From Crotophaga sulcirostris (taxonomy: Eukaryota > Chordata > Aves > Cuculiformes > Crotophagidae): 64,000 nucleotides of DNA. Positions 10,356 to 20,942 of this stretch are shown here, piece after piece (position 1 is the first letter of the stretch; each line of letters opens with the position of its first letter). A model generated the notes under the pieces. It did not search any database and was not told where the DNA came from. It saw only the letters and a list, made by a program, of their open reading frames with translations. The position numbers were made by a program, and so were the translations under genes. The stretch covers positions 435,930 through 499,929 of the forward strand of contig VYZB01000295.1 in assembly GCA_013397455.1 (NCBI GenBank), read 5' to 3'.

Positions 10356-10898
10356 TGGCGTCATCCCTCACCCAGCCTGGAGCCATGCATGGGCTCCTTG
10401 TCAGCCAAAAAAGTGCTGATGATGTGTGGGTGCTGGGCGGGGGAAGACTGGGACTGGAAAACCCTTCTGGGCAAACAGGCACGTGTTGCATCTCTGGGCT
10501 TTTCTGTGAAGTTTCAGCTGAACTTTTCTCATTGGCAGATTTGGGAGCAGCGATCGTGGCTGCCATCCCGCTGCCAGGGTATCATGTCCCACTTCAAGTG
10601 AGCTCTTTGGAATCACTGACACGGCATCAAGATGACACAAATCACTCAGAAGGAGGGTGTGAACAATATTTTACTAAAAAAAAGTGCATGCTCTGAAACA
10701 CTGGCTACAAACAATTGGTGACCCGTATGTGACAGAGCACCGACAAGAAACCGCAAGGGCTGATGTTACCACAACAATCCACAACTTAGAAAGCACTGAT
10801 AACACTGTACAACAATTTGCTTAACGGAACTGTAAAACATAAACAGAGCCTGGTGGTGCCGGAGTCAAAACTAAACACCAAAAATGCCTTGCTATGAG
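10356..10898. other. Intergenic DNA between CR1 and microsatellite
   Basis: About 0.54 kb with no recognised gene or repeat. Open frames here (10348-10696) show no known protein signature. Confidence 0.5.
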
Positions 10899-10968
10899 GA
10901 AAAGAAAAGAAAAGAAAAGAAAAGAAAAGAAAAGAAAAGAAAAGAAAAGAAAAGAAAAGAAAAGAAAA
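10899..10968 (+). repeat. (GAAAA)14 pentanucleotide microsatellite
   Basis: An uninterrupted array of GAAAA units covering 70 bp, with A/G-rich sequence continuing to about 10990. On the minus strand it creates a spurious frame rich in Phe, Ser and Leu. Arrays of this kind are usually polymorphic in length. Confidence 0.97.
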
Positions 10969-10990
10969 TGAGAAAAGAGAGAGAGTTTAC

Positions 10991-13900
10991 AAGAGAGATA
11001 GAAGAGGTGAAAGATAGTCGACACCTCCAAGGCCTTCCATGTTGTTTCTGATACAGGCCAAGATGCCACTGGTCTTCTTGGCCACTGCTGGCTCAAAGAA
11101 CAGTGAAACCAAGAGGAAAAATGACGGCAAGTTCAGCGGTGGTGCCAGCTCTGCCCATGGGAGCTAACAGAGGTCATACATGGGGTTGGCACAGAGGGGA
11201 TCTCTGCTGCTTCGCTGGCCTGGGACAAGCTGGAGGCAACCACAGGAGTGAGAAGCAAACAAGATGGTTTTAGGGCCCTGGGTGGTGAAGTCATCTCGGG
11301 CAGGAAAACTGGTGTTTCAGTAAGTGTGGGCCAGGCTGCATCAGCCTGCAGAAACTGGCCAGTCTCCCTCCACAGCTGTGGTGAAATCCCCTGAATCATC
11401 TCTAATCGCTGCTCAGGCTGACGACATTCCTGGACTGCGGGCAGAGCGCGCCTGCGACTGCTGGGAAGCTGGCAGAGCTGTCCCACACTGGCAGTGCCCA
11501 CCCAGAGGGCTGCACTGGGAGCCAGTGCCTGAACTGGTCCAGACCGAGCGAGAGGAGAGGTCTCCCATAGGGATGGACGCCAGGAAGGCCATGGGATGAT
11601 GCTTCTCCATGAGTGGGCTGTCCTCAGGGAAGGGCATTGGGATACCATCATACTGGGAGCTGCTGTAACGGCCTTCGAGCTGGGACTTGTTCAGGGAGAG
11701 AGAGAGATGGCTCCAGAGATACTTGTGGGAACACGCGTGAGAAGAGGATTGCGATGGACAGGAGCGCTCAGGGCTCCTCACCATGGGAGAGCGGTGGCTG
11801 GCCTTTTTTTTTTTTTTTAACAAAAAAGCTTTTTTTTAAGGTAAAACATCATTGAGCATCTTGAGGATGGTCTTCCCTCTAGAGCTGGAATAAATGCCTG
11901 CCTTCTCTCTGCCTCTGGGATGTCCCCCTGGCCTCTCTGCCAGCACCACTTCCTCTCCTCTGCCTGGTGAGTCCTCTCTACTCCCATGGGCTGGTGGGGC
12001 CCCAGCAGTGCCCTAAACCTTTCTCCTACCTAGAGAGTGGGAAGGGCCATGAGGAATCAATGGCTCAGATATTTCCCACGGTTCAAAGTCTCAGGAAAGG
12101 CTTGAGGATTTCTTACAGCTGTCCTGGAGGCCAGAGGAGAGCAGAGATAGGAATGCAAAGCCAGGCACGCATGGACACATGTGCAGCCACTGCAGCGCAC
12201 CCGGTTGCCCTCAGTGGCCATCGGCGCTATGGACAATTGGCACCTCCCCACTCTGCCCATGGTTCTCTGCAGGCTGATCCCTGGTTTGCACTGTCTCTCC
12301 CAGCATCCCAGGAGGTCCACCCTTCCCCTCCACAAAACCCTCTTGAAGCCCCATCCCAGCAGCCAGAGGTAATTGCTGGTGCAGGCTGCACATCCCAGTG
12401 ACATCCCAAGGTGCTGTGACCTGGCCAGCGTCCCTTGCCACCAGTGACCAGTTCTCACTGCAGGCACCTCCTGATTGCATTAACCTGGAAGAGGAGCAGG
12501 CTGGGAGGCAGCAGGCTTTGCACCAGCCAGCTTTCTGCAGCGCTGTGAGATGCACACTAATGCGGCAGCTGCCGTGTATCACGTCTGGCATCTAAGCATC
12601 AGCCACTCTTGTGCAATAAATAAACTTCCCACAACGCTCTCGCTTTGACTTACTCATGCTGTGGGGTGCTCTGAAGTGGGGCAGGGCTGAGGGCACATCC
12701 AGGCAAAAGGCTGAGCCAACCTCACAGCCAGCAAGTGGGGGATGTGACCAACAAAGAGCCATATGCTACGTGTTTTCTGTCACTTGGTGGGTTTGGCCTT
12801 TTTGGGGGCATTTTTTGTTTTTTTTTTTTTTTTTTGTGTGTGTGTGGTTTTTATTTGCAATGAACCGTGTGGTTTGCAAAGAGCCTTGTCAGCAGGGTGG
12901 AGACTTTGCAGCTTAACACTCTGGGAGCTGCCTGCCTTGGACTGCAGGGAACAGCCTGTGTCACTGGAACAAGGTGATGAGGACAACCTCAGCAGGGAAG
13001 GAGGAAGGTTCATCTCCACTGGAACTGCCCCTTGCTGCTGTGGGGCAAATTTGGGTTCCAAATATGTCAGAGGGGAAGGGTCCCTGCAGCAGGGGCTCTG
13101 CCTTGGTTCGTGTCTCACTTCCTGACAGTGACCTAATTTTTGGACAAAACCAGGCCTGGAACCAGCATGGAATCATCAGTCTGGCCCCTGGTGCCACCCC
13201 AGAGCATCCAGCCTCTTCTCCCACCAGTGGCTGCAGACACTTGGCAGCGTTTCGTTGTTTTCAAATGGGTTAGGGGACCACCTGCTTCAGGGTGCAGCCC
13301 TGGCCTCACCTCAGTCTGGGCATCACTGCCTGATGCCATGGCCCATGGTCACTAGGGTGACATGTCCTCCTCTCCTGGGGGATCTAAGATGTCTTTGGGG
13401 GCTCAGCACCCATCCACACAGCCCCCTCCTGTTCCCCTCAAAATTCCTTCAAATTGATCCAGGTGGTCCTAGTGCTTGGGCATGACACCCCTGACTGTCT
13501 GGCTGAGCAACCCTTGCACGTAGTATAAAACACTGATTTAAAAGCCTACAGAAGTTGTGCTTTGGTTTTTTTCTTTCCTGACAAGGAACAAAGGATCAAC
13601 CCTCAAGCAGTATTTATGAGGAATGACACCAAGCGGTGGGTCAGCTGGTGCCCATGAAGCAGATAGGACAGCAGATGGCCAGTGTATTTTTTTCGAATAC
13701 TTTTACATAATCAGCATCCAAGCCAGTGCTGACAAGGCTTTGTGTTCAGCCTGTGTTCCCTTTCAGCCACTACTTTCCTGGGGTATCGGTACATTGTCCT
13801 CTCTCATGCTCTCTTCCATTTTTCTTTGTCATTGACATGGCCATGTTGAGATTTTTCATACAACTTAGTTCAAGAGTGAAGCCTCCACCAAGAACAACTC

Positions 13901-14176
13901 CTCTGGGAGCCAGCATCTTCTGAGGGTTCGTTTACACACCCAGCTGCCAGGCCTTTCTGCTCAGTTTATTCACTTGCAGTTAAAGCCAGCCTTGAGCAGG
14001 GACCACCAAAACCACGTATCAGACTCCCTGAAAGGGTTTTTGAATGAACATATCAAGAAAATACAGAGAAATAATGGAATATATAAACCCAAGAGATAAT
14101 TGAGACTGAAAGGAGATGGGAACAGTTATCAAAAAGACTAATAAAAGCAGAAGGAAAAGTAAAACAATTTTTGATA
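10991..14176. other. Intergenic DNA, no supported gene
   Basis: About 3.2 kb of moderately GC-rich sequence. It contains T runs at about 11803-11818 and 12816-12834, the latter followed by (TG)n of about 10 bp. A canonical AATAAA occurs near 12617 without any recognisable upstream exon. Frames up to 172 codons (11133-11651, minus) show no domain and overlap other frames on both strands. Confidence 0.55.
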
Positions 14177-14255
14177 TCATAGAATAGAATCAGAGAATCA
14201 TACAATGGTTTGGGTTGGAAGAGGCCTTAAAGAGGTCGTGGGCAGGGACACCCAT
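14177..14255 (-). mobile_element. Short CR1 tail fragment, antisense
   Basis: The plus strand reads TCATAGAATAGAATCAGAGA, then ATCATACAATGGTTTGGGTT. This is the reverse complement of the CR1 3' tail with a duplicated terminal octamer. It is followed by a diverged GGCCTTAAAGAGGTCG and GGGCAGGGACACCC. Only about 80 bp survive. Confidence 0.85.
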
Positions 14256-17200
14256 GATACTAAGAGATACAAGGAAACATCTTCCAGTGGGTACCAGTGA
14301 GGGCGGAAACACTTTTTGTTGCCAGCACTCAGTCCCATGACAGTTTCAAACAAAAACACCCACCATGAAGCCTTTATTAATCCTCCCTTCTGCTTTTTGT
14401 GCGGGTCATTTAACACTGCTTAAATACCGAGCTTAGGGGAAAACCTAATAAGCCAACCGCTAATCTTTGAACTTGGCACATCATTCTCCATTTGCTATTT
14501 CTCAACATGTTCTTTCTTGTCCTCCCACCCCACTGAGAAAAAACCCTGGAGTGCAGGCAGAGGTAATTGTGGATGGCAGGAGCAAGGCGGCCGTGGCGGC
14601 GAGCCTGGGCTCACGCCGGCACCCGGGGGACAGCGGCTGCGGCCGAGTGGCTGCACTTTCTAAAGAAGCTGTTGCAGAAGATATTTTGGGACCTGGAAAT
14701 GAGCCTCTCAGAAAAGGTAGCCTGTGGTGAGGGACTATTATCGAGCCACACTGAGATCATAGGATCTTTGGAAAATAAGACAAGAAAATTAAATACATAT
14801 ATATATTTAGTTTAAGCGACAGCACTTACTCTGTGTGAAGCGTGCAGGTAAAGCATATTTTAGAAGTGGATGAAAGCTTGTCATTATTTTACTTCCTTTC
14901 TAAGGTAGAAAAACCCTTTTCCACCAACCCTGGGGGGTGGACACTAACTGAAAAGGACACCTCCAGGGCTGGGCTTTGGGGGCAGCAACAGCACTGAAAC
15001 CCCAAACTCTGTCTTGGGAAAGAAAACAAGATTATTTCCTCAGCTTACAGCAGGCTTAGTGCTAACAGTCCTTTGTGCTTATATGATGGTGCATCAGCAG
15101 AGCATCACCCAGGCTTTTAACTGGCCCCCAGGGAGTATCAATCCCATTTCACAATGCAGGGGAAGCAGCTTTGCTGAGGCTGGGGAGAGGGTGGCCAAGG
15201 CAGCTCTTGCCTTCCCGCTTATCCTCTTCGGAGGTGAGGGTTAACCTGGTTAGTCGTTGTCTTCTTTAGGTGGAATATAGGAAAAAAAAAAATCCTGGTT
15301 TGAGATGCAGAATCCTCCTTTAGCTGAGTGCCTCTCTCAGGCACAAACTCACTCAGAGCCCTGGGTGAGGATTTCAATCAAGTATTTTTGTCCCAACTAG
15401 TTGGGTTTAATTTTCATACCCTTTTTAGTCTGTTCCTTCATCAAGATTAAACAAAAACAAACCCAGCAACAAAAGTAAAAATAATGTACAAAGGTCTCAG
15501 GAGAACTCAAACTTTCCTCTCCTCTGCAGAAATAGAAAATTCCTGCAGCATTTCTCTTGGGAACGGAAAAGACTGCAAAAAGCACATTAATGGAGGTGAA
15601 GAGCTTTGTGCTCCACTTGCACAGGAGACCCCAGCCTCCCCCACTAGTCACCTCCCACCAGCGTGGGGCAGGCCCCAAAGGGGACAACACCCTCCAACCC
15701 AGCTCAGGGCAGATCCTTGCTCCAACCCAAGCACTGGCAGCAAGTGGCGATAAAACCCTGTGATAAACGTGGCCCACTCCTGGTCTGCAGCCCCCAGCTC
15801 CCTGTTTTAGGTGCTGTGCTTTGTCCTCCACATTTTTGGCCATTTTGGGTTGTGGAACCCCTCGTGTCCCACACTCTGAGGTGCTGGTGGTAACAGGATG
15901 GAGCTTTGCCAGTGCTGGACAGCTTGGGGCCAGCAGGAGCAGTTGTAGAAAGCAGGGACCACAGTGAGGGTCCACCTGAAGGAGTCCCTGTAAGGAAAGG
16001 GGGTAAAAGCAGGGAAAAGCTGGGGAGAAACCTCCTTGCAGAGCAGCAGTGGGGTCGGAAAGACGGGCAGATTGGCACAGCCCTGGCAGGCTGTGTTCCC
16101 TTGTTCTCATGGGAACAGGAGCAATGCCCTCCAACTTGGCTGCTTTCTCAGCTTATTTTTAAACACAGCTCCTGGTTACGCTGGCGAGCGTTTCAGCAGC
16201 CCTTTCCCAGGGCATCCCCCCGGCAGGACCCGAGGTGGCCTTCGAGGAGCAAAGCAATGTGATGAGGCCCAGGTGAGGCCCAGGAGGGAGAGCAGCCCTG
16301 CCCCGGGTCAGCGCTATCTAATCAGGACAAGGCCTGGAGCCCCATAAACGGCAGCGCCCGCGAGCCCTGGCCCTGCGTGCCAGGGAGGCTCTGAGAAGCT
16401 GCTGGTTTAAGTCCCGTATCTGCTGTCGGTCAAAGTCACGCTCGGCAGAGACCAGGAGCACAAGCTGGCATCTTTCAACTTCCCCTCCACACTGAGCAAG
16501 CAAGGAATCTTCTGAATAAAAAAATCTGCCTTGGCCCAAGCGCAGGAACTGGCCGCCTTTTGAGTAGTCGGGTAGAGCGAGAGACTTCCAAATCAGGGCA
16601 TCCCAGTCCCCTCGTGCTGCCGGCATGTGAGCTCTGAATGGGGATTGCTCTTCTTTCCCCGCACTACAAACGGGGGCCCATCTGTTCCTATTAAAGGATA
16701 TTGTTTAATCTCTGCCTGGGCTGATGTTTGCGCAGGCTGGAAGCAGCAGCCCAGCAGAAATCCTTGGCAAAGTCATGTTAGGACCTCAGGTCTGTTTGGG
16801 GATGCTCGTATTTTTAAGAAGGGTGCAGCTCCAAAACACAGCAGGCTGGGCCATTACAGCCAGGGGTGTTTGCAGCAGAGCTCATGGGTCCCAGGAAGTG
16901 AGTCCTCATCCCACCGCGGTGGTGGTGTTTCCATGGGGCAGGCCCCCATCAGTGGAGGTTTGCAAGACCTGCAGGTCTGGGTGATGCTTTCTGAGCCTGA
17001 ACATCACTCCCCAGTTGACAGGAAGGCAGCCCAGGGGAGCAGAACATGGTCCCACAAGGTCTTGCGGGATGAGCTCCACCACAGGGGGTGGACAGGGCAG
17101 GTCAGCACCCACCAGACAAGAGGAGCTGGGTGCAGGGCACTGCACTGCCTGCAGTGGGAGGGGTCACAGCGCACGAGTGCACCCGCCACGGGGAACCCAG

Positions 17201-20200
17201 GCGCCCAGCTGGATGCGAGCTGGGCTCTGGGACACTTGGCTTAGCAGGTGGTGAAGGCTGCCAAAGCCATGACCGAATGGTGCCAGCGCGCAGGGCTCAG
17301 CGCTTTACTGTCCAGGATTTGGTTACTTCCAACTGCATCACTCTCCAAACCCAGGGTGACTCCACAGCCGCCAGCTGCAGGTGGGTCTCCTCTCACCTTT
17401 GGAGCTCTATTTCCAGACCAACCATCTGCAGGCCACAGACCCAGTGCCACCGCGAGCTGCTGCCACCATGAGTTTGGGACTGACCTGTTTTAAACCACAG
17501 ATGGTCCCTCCTGTCACCTCGGAGTTCACCAAGCCTAACAGGGTCAAACCTGGCATGATGTTTCCTGCAGAGTTTTAGGGTTTCTGCTGACATGTTTGCC
17601 CTACTGAGGTTCAGCTTAGCCCAAAGGTTTACAAAAGCTGTAGCTGCCATAGCTCCAGAGCAGCAAACAGCAAAAAGAACTCCCTTGCTTTTTCCTACGT
17701 GTACACCAAGGCGCTGAGCTTCGCCTTTAGCTCAGGCACAGCCAGGTCTGGCCAACAGCGTGCCAAGCCACCCCATCCCTCCTGTCTTCTCTTCCTCCCA
17801 GCTCCCCAAAGGCAAGAGGTACTCCTCACAGCAGCAGGTAACTTTTTTTCCATGGAAATAGATGCCTGGTTCATCCAACATGGTGTCTTTGTGTTGAGCT
17901 TGATCCCACCTATTCTGATTGTTATTTCCATAACCACTTTTTGTCCAGATTTCTGGCTCGTTCCTGCTCTGGGAATGCATTACTTCAGCTCTACCTTCTC
18001 CCAGGTGGAGAGACCTGTCCTTCTTAATAACAAGTGCTCCTTCTTAGATCCTCTGGGGACATCATGGCATGTCACGTGGGGAGGAGCTGCTGAAGAGAGC
18101 AGGACCATGACTGTGGCCTTGGCAGGAGGCACATCCCACCAGCAGCCACCCCAGGAACCGCAAGGAGGGAAAGTGATGATGTTCTTGTCTATCACCAAGC
18201 CAGAGGATGGTTTCGCTCCTTCTCTGCCAAGGAAGAGAACTTCCCTTGAATTCAAGCGTATGACAGTCTAGGCAAGAGCCAACACTCGAGGTTTTTCTGG
18301 GTTGCTGCTGGCTAAGGGATTCACAAAACAGCTTGCTGCTTCCTTCAGCCGTGGTGGTGAGACTGTCACAGTTACCCATCCAAGGGGACTTCAGCACAGG
18401 ACATCCCCGGTCCAGCTGACATAGGTGGCCACGCTTCAGCCATCGCAGAGCTGTCCGTGAGATGAACTGCCCTTTTCAGCACTGCTTCAAACAGATGCCA
18501 GCTCCTTATGGTGGGGATTTGGTGGACTTTCAGGCTTTCCTGAGACAGAGTGGATCACCACCTGAGTTGATTGCAAATATTTATGACCTCCAAAAAAAGA
18601 CAGCAGCACCTTGCATGCAGGACAAATAACCATGCGTCTGATGAATTGTGCCTCCTCCTAGTTCTTTGCTGAGCTGTGCGACTGCAATACAAGCTTGATG
18701 GTCCTCCTGACAGTGTCCTTGGATGCTGTAAACCCCCTTTCCTTTGTCTTCTCCAGGAAAATTTCAGCCAAGTTCTCACAAAGCTGTGAAAAACTATCTC
18801 TTCACTTTGCTGAGAAGAAAATTTTGGGACCTTCTCAAACTACTCTGCTTACATCTAGTGACAGAGAGCTTTTGTTGTCCTACATGTCAGCCTGCCCACA
18901 CTCATCGCAGCAGCCAGGAGGAGATCCAACTTGAGACTTGGGAAAGTCTGATTCCTACACCTCCTGCCTTGTGACAGACACTTGCACACGCTGCACCACT
19001 CCCCGAGTGCGAGGCCAGGACCTTCCCTTCCTCTTTCACACAGGGGCTTGCTCGCCTGGCCCATGCAGAAGGTCCTTCTGAGGAAAGGCCAGCAGAAGAG
19101 CATCCAGTCAGCCAAAGGAGAAGTTGGTTTAGCAACTAGACAAGGAACCAGGGCTAGGAAGTGTCCTGGCCCCAGCCCAGCCTGGATTTAGGCCAGAAAA
19201 GAGAAATGAATCCAGCCGAGATAGGAAGAGACTTTTTGCTACAATTAAGCACCTATTTGTCTTTCCCTCTCCAGCTTCCCCCCATCCTGGGGCAGCACAC
19301 ACCTCAGCCAGCCACGGCTGCTGCGATGTTGGCTGAGATGGCAGCAGAGCAGGGCATTGTGTAAAACCATAACTAGAGAAGGATGTGCCAGTGGGTGACT
19401 TTATTTCTTGTGGGTCCTCCTCCACACCTGCGAGGCTGGACCCTCCCTGCAGGGGGACAGCAGTGGTGACCAAGCATTGGCTGCATGGGGGTTGCCCCAG
19501 AGGGGACCCCTGCTGTAAGCACTGGACAGGGAGGAGGAACAACAAGTGATTGTCCAAAAAAACTGACCCAATCTTCCAGCCATGCCTGAGGGAAGGTGAC
19601 TGCTGCTACTCCATCTTCAAATCCATTGATCTATTCTACCTACTTGAAAACAGAACAGAAGCAGAGATCAGATCACTCCAGCCTTTCCTATTCTGGATTC
19701 AGCTCCACTTTTGCTCAGCGTCCTGCTCTGGGAGATGGCCCAGTTAGGGACCCCGTCACCTGCAAAGACAGATTTTACTACCTTTTCCCTGAATCTCAGC
19801 CCACTCTGGGATTTTCCACACGGCAGCTGGTGAGTGGGATTGCTGGCAGGCCTTTTTGTCTCCAGTGGCATCAAGGCTGAGCACGGTTCCGTTCTAGCTC
19901 CTACTGGGTTTAACACCTCATTTCCTTTGCTGTCTGCCCCAGAAACATGGGTAAAGGAGGGTACGTGCCTTCAGGCTCAACAGAAATTGTTCAAAACACA
20001 AGTACAGACAACTTGCCACGCTCCGATGTGAAGAGCTGGTTTGGGATCTCAGATTTGCTGGTGACCACATCCTCTTTGTGCATACACCGACTTCCAAATG
20101 GGGACAAGCCCTTCAGCAGAGCTCCAGAGGTGGAGGTCTTCCTAAGCTGTGCAAAGAGGGGCTTTGCTGCAGAAGCTGCCTGTGCTTCAGCCCTTCTCCC

Positions 20201-20304
20201 TTGCAGCCAGGCTGGAGGGTGTTCTACAGTTTGGGTGAGTGTCAGGCTGCTTGGAGAAGCTGTCAAGGTTTTGTTCTCCTTTCAGCTTGGTACGAGCATG
20301 AACG
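14256..20304. other. Intergenic DNA, no supported gene
   Basis: About 6 kb. A small CpG-containing patch lies at 14580-14655 and another at about 16330-16385. A dinucleotide AT stretch lies near 14795-14806. The longest frames (15397-16134 minus, 245 codons; 16627-17244 plus, 205 codons) have no recognisable family and overlap several frames in other phases, so I do not call them genes. Confidence 0.5.
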
Positions 20305-20540
20305 TCAGCTCCTCCAGCTTAAGTAGTCACTGTCAGGATTAGGGATGCCTTCTTCTACACACCCATCGATACTGGCCCCTTCATGCTGTCCTGCAGCAGC
20401 AGCATTCAAGGCATTCAGCAAATCCTCCTTTGGCACAGTGAGCTCAACATGGCCAATATTGCACAAGAGGTTGCTGCCAGCATGACCCACATTTAGACAC
20501 AACCCATCAGGCTGCTCATCCACATGGTAATTAAACAAAG
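20305..20540 (-). other. Unidentified open frame segment, possible exon or gene relic
   Basis: On the minus strand, from about 20540 to the stop at 20305-20307, a frame reads FNYHVDEQPDGLCLNVGHAG and continues through VELTVPKEDLLNALNAAAAG to DSDYLSWRS. Its balanced, acidic composition with a helix-like stretch looks more protein-like than its neighbours. I do not recognise the family. Its upstream end merges into a CR1 element lying on the opposite strand, and no start codon belongs clearly to it. It could be a last exon, a decayed pseudogene, part of an unrecognised repeat, or chance. Confidence 0.2.
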
Positions 20541-20555
20541 GACAAGTTCCAGCAA

Positions 20556-20942
20556 CAAGTCTTACAAGGAGCAGCTGAGGGAACTGGGGTTGCTTAGCCT
20601 GGAGGAGGCTGAGGGGAGATCTCATTACTGACTACAACTGTCTGAAAGGAGGTTGTGGCAAGGTGGGTGCTGGTCTCTTCTCCCAAGTGACAGGGGATAG
20701 GAGGAGGGCAAATGGCCTCAAGTCGTACCAGGGGAGTTTCAGATTGGACATCAGGAAAAATTTCTTGACTGAAAGGGTGGTCAGGCACTGGAACAGCTGC
20801 CCAGGAAGGTGGTTTGAGTCCCCATCCCTGGAGGTGTTTAAAAGACAGGTAGATGAGTTTCTCAGGGATCTGGTTTAGTGGTGGACTGGTACAGCTGGAC
20901 TCAGTGATCTCAAAGGTCTTTTCCAACCAGGTGATTCTATGA
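20556..20942 (+). mobile_element. CR1 LINE 3' end, sense, about 0.39 kb
   Basis: It begins at AGTCTTACAAGGAGCAGCTG and contains TTGCTTAGCCTGGAGGAGGC, TCTTCTCCCAAGTGACAGGG, CAGATTGGACATCAGGAAAA and GGCACTGGAACAGCTGCCCA. It ends in GTCTTTTCCAACCAGGTGAT, then TCTATGA. This is a longer 3' piece than the others in the intergenic region and of a different subfamily (tail GGTCTTTTCCAACC rather than GGTCCCTTCCAACC). Confidence 0.93.

Noticed and set aside
10821..11096. Phe/Ser/Leu-rich frame resembling a membrane protein
   Set aside because: It is the translation of the (GAAAA)n microsatellite read on the opposite strand.
11133..11651. 172-codon minus-strand frame
   Set aside because: Antisense frames of similar length exist over the same region, and nothing in the sequence is recognisable.
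12610..12660. AATAAA near 12617 as a gene 3' end
   Set aside because: No upstream exon with recognisable coding content or splice sites could be linked to it.
15397..16134. 245-codon open frame on the minus strand
   Set aside because: It has no recognisable domain or family, its composition shifts along the frame, and other frames on both strands are open over the same bases. It lies in intergenic DNA with no splice context.
16627..17244. 205-codon open frame on the plus strand
   Set aside because: It overlaps at least five other frames in different phases, and its sequence has no known motif and looks like random GC-rich translation.
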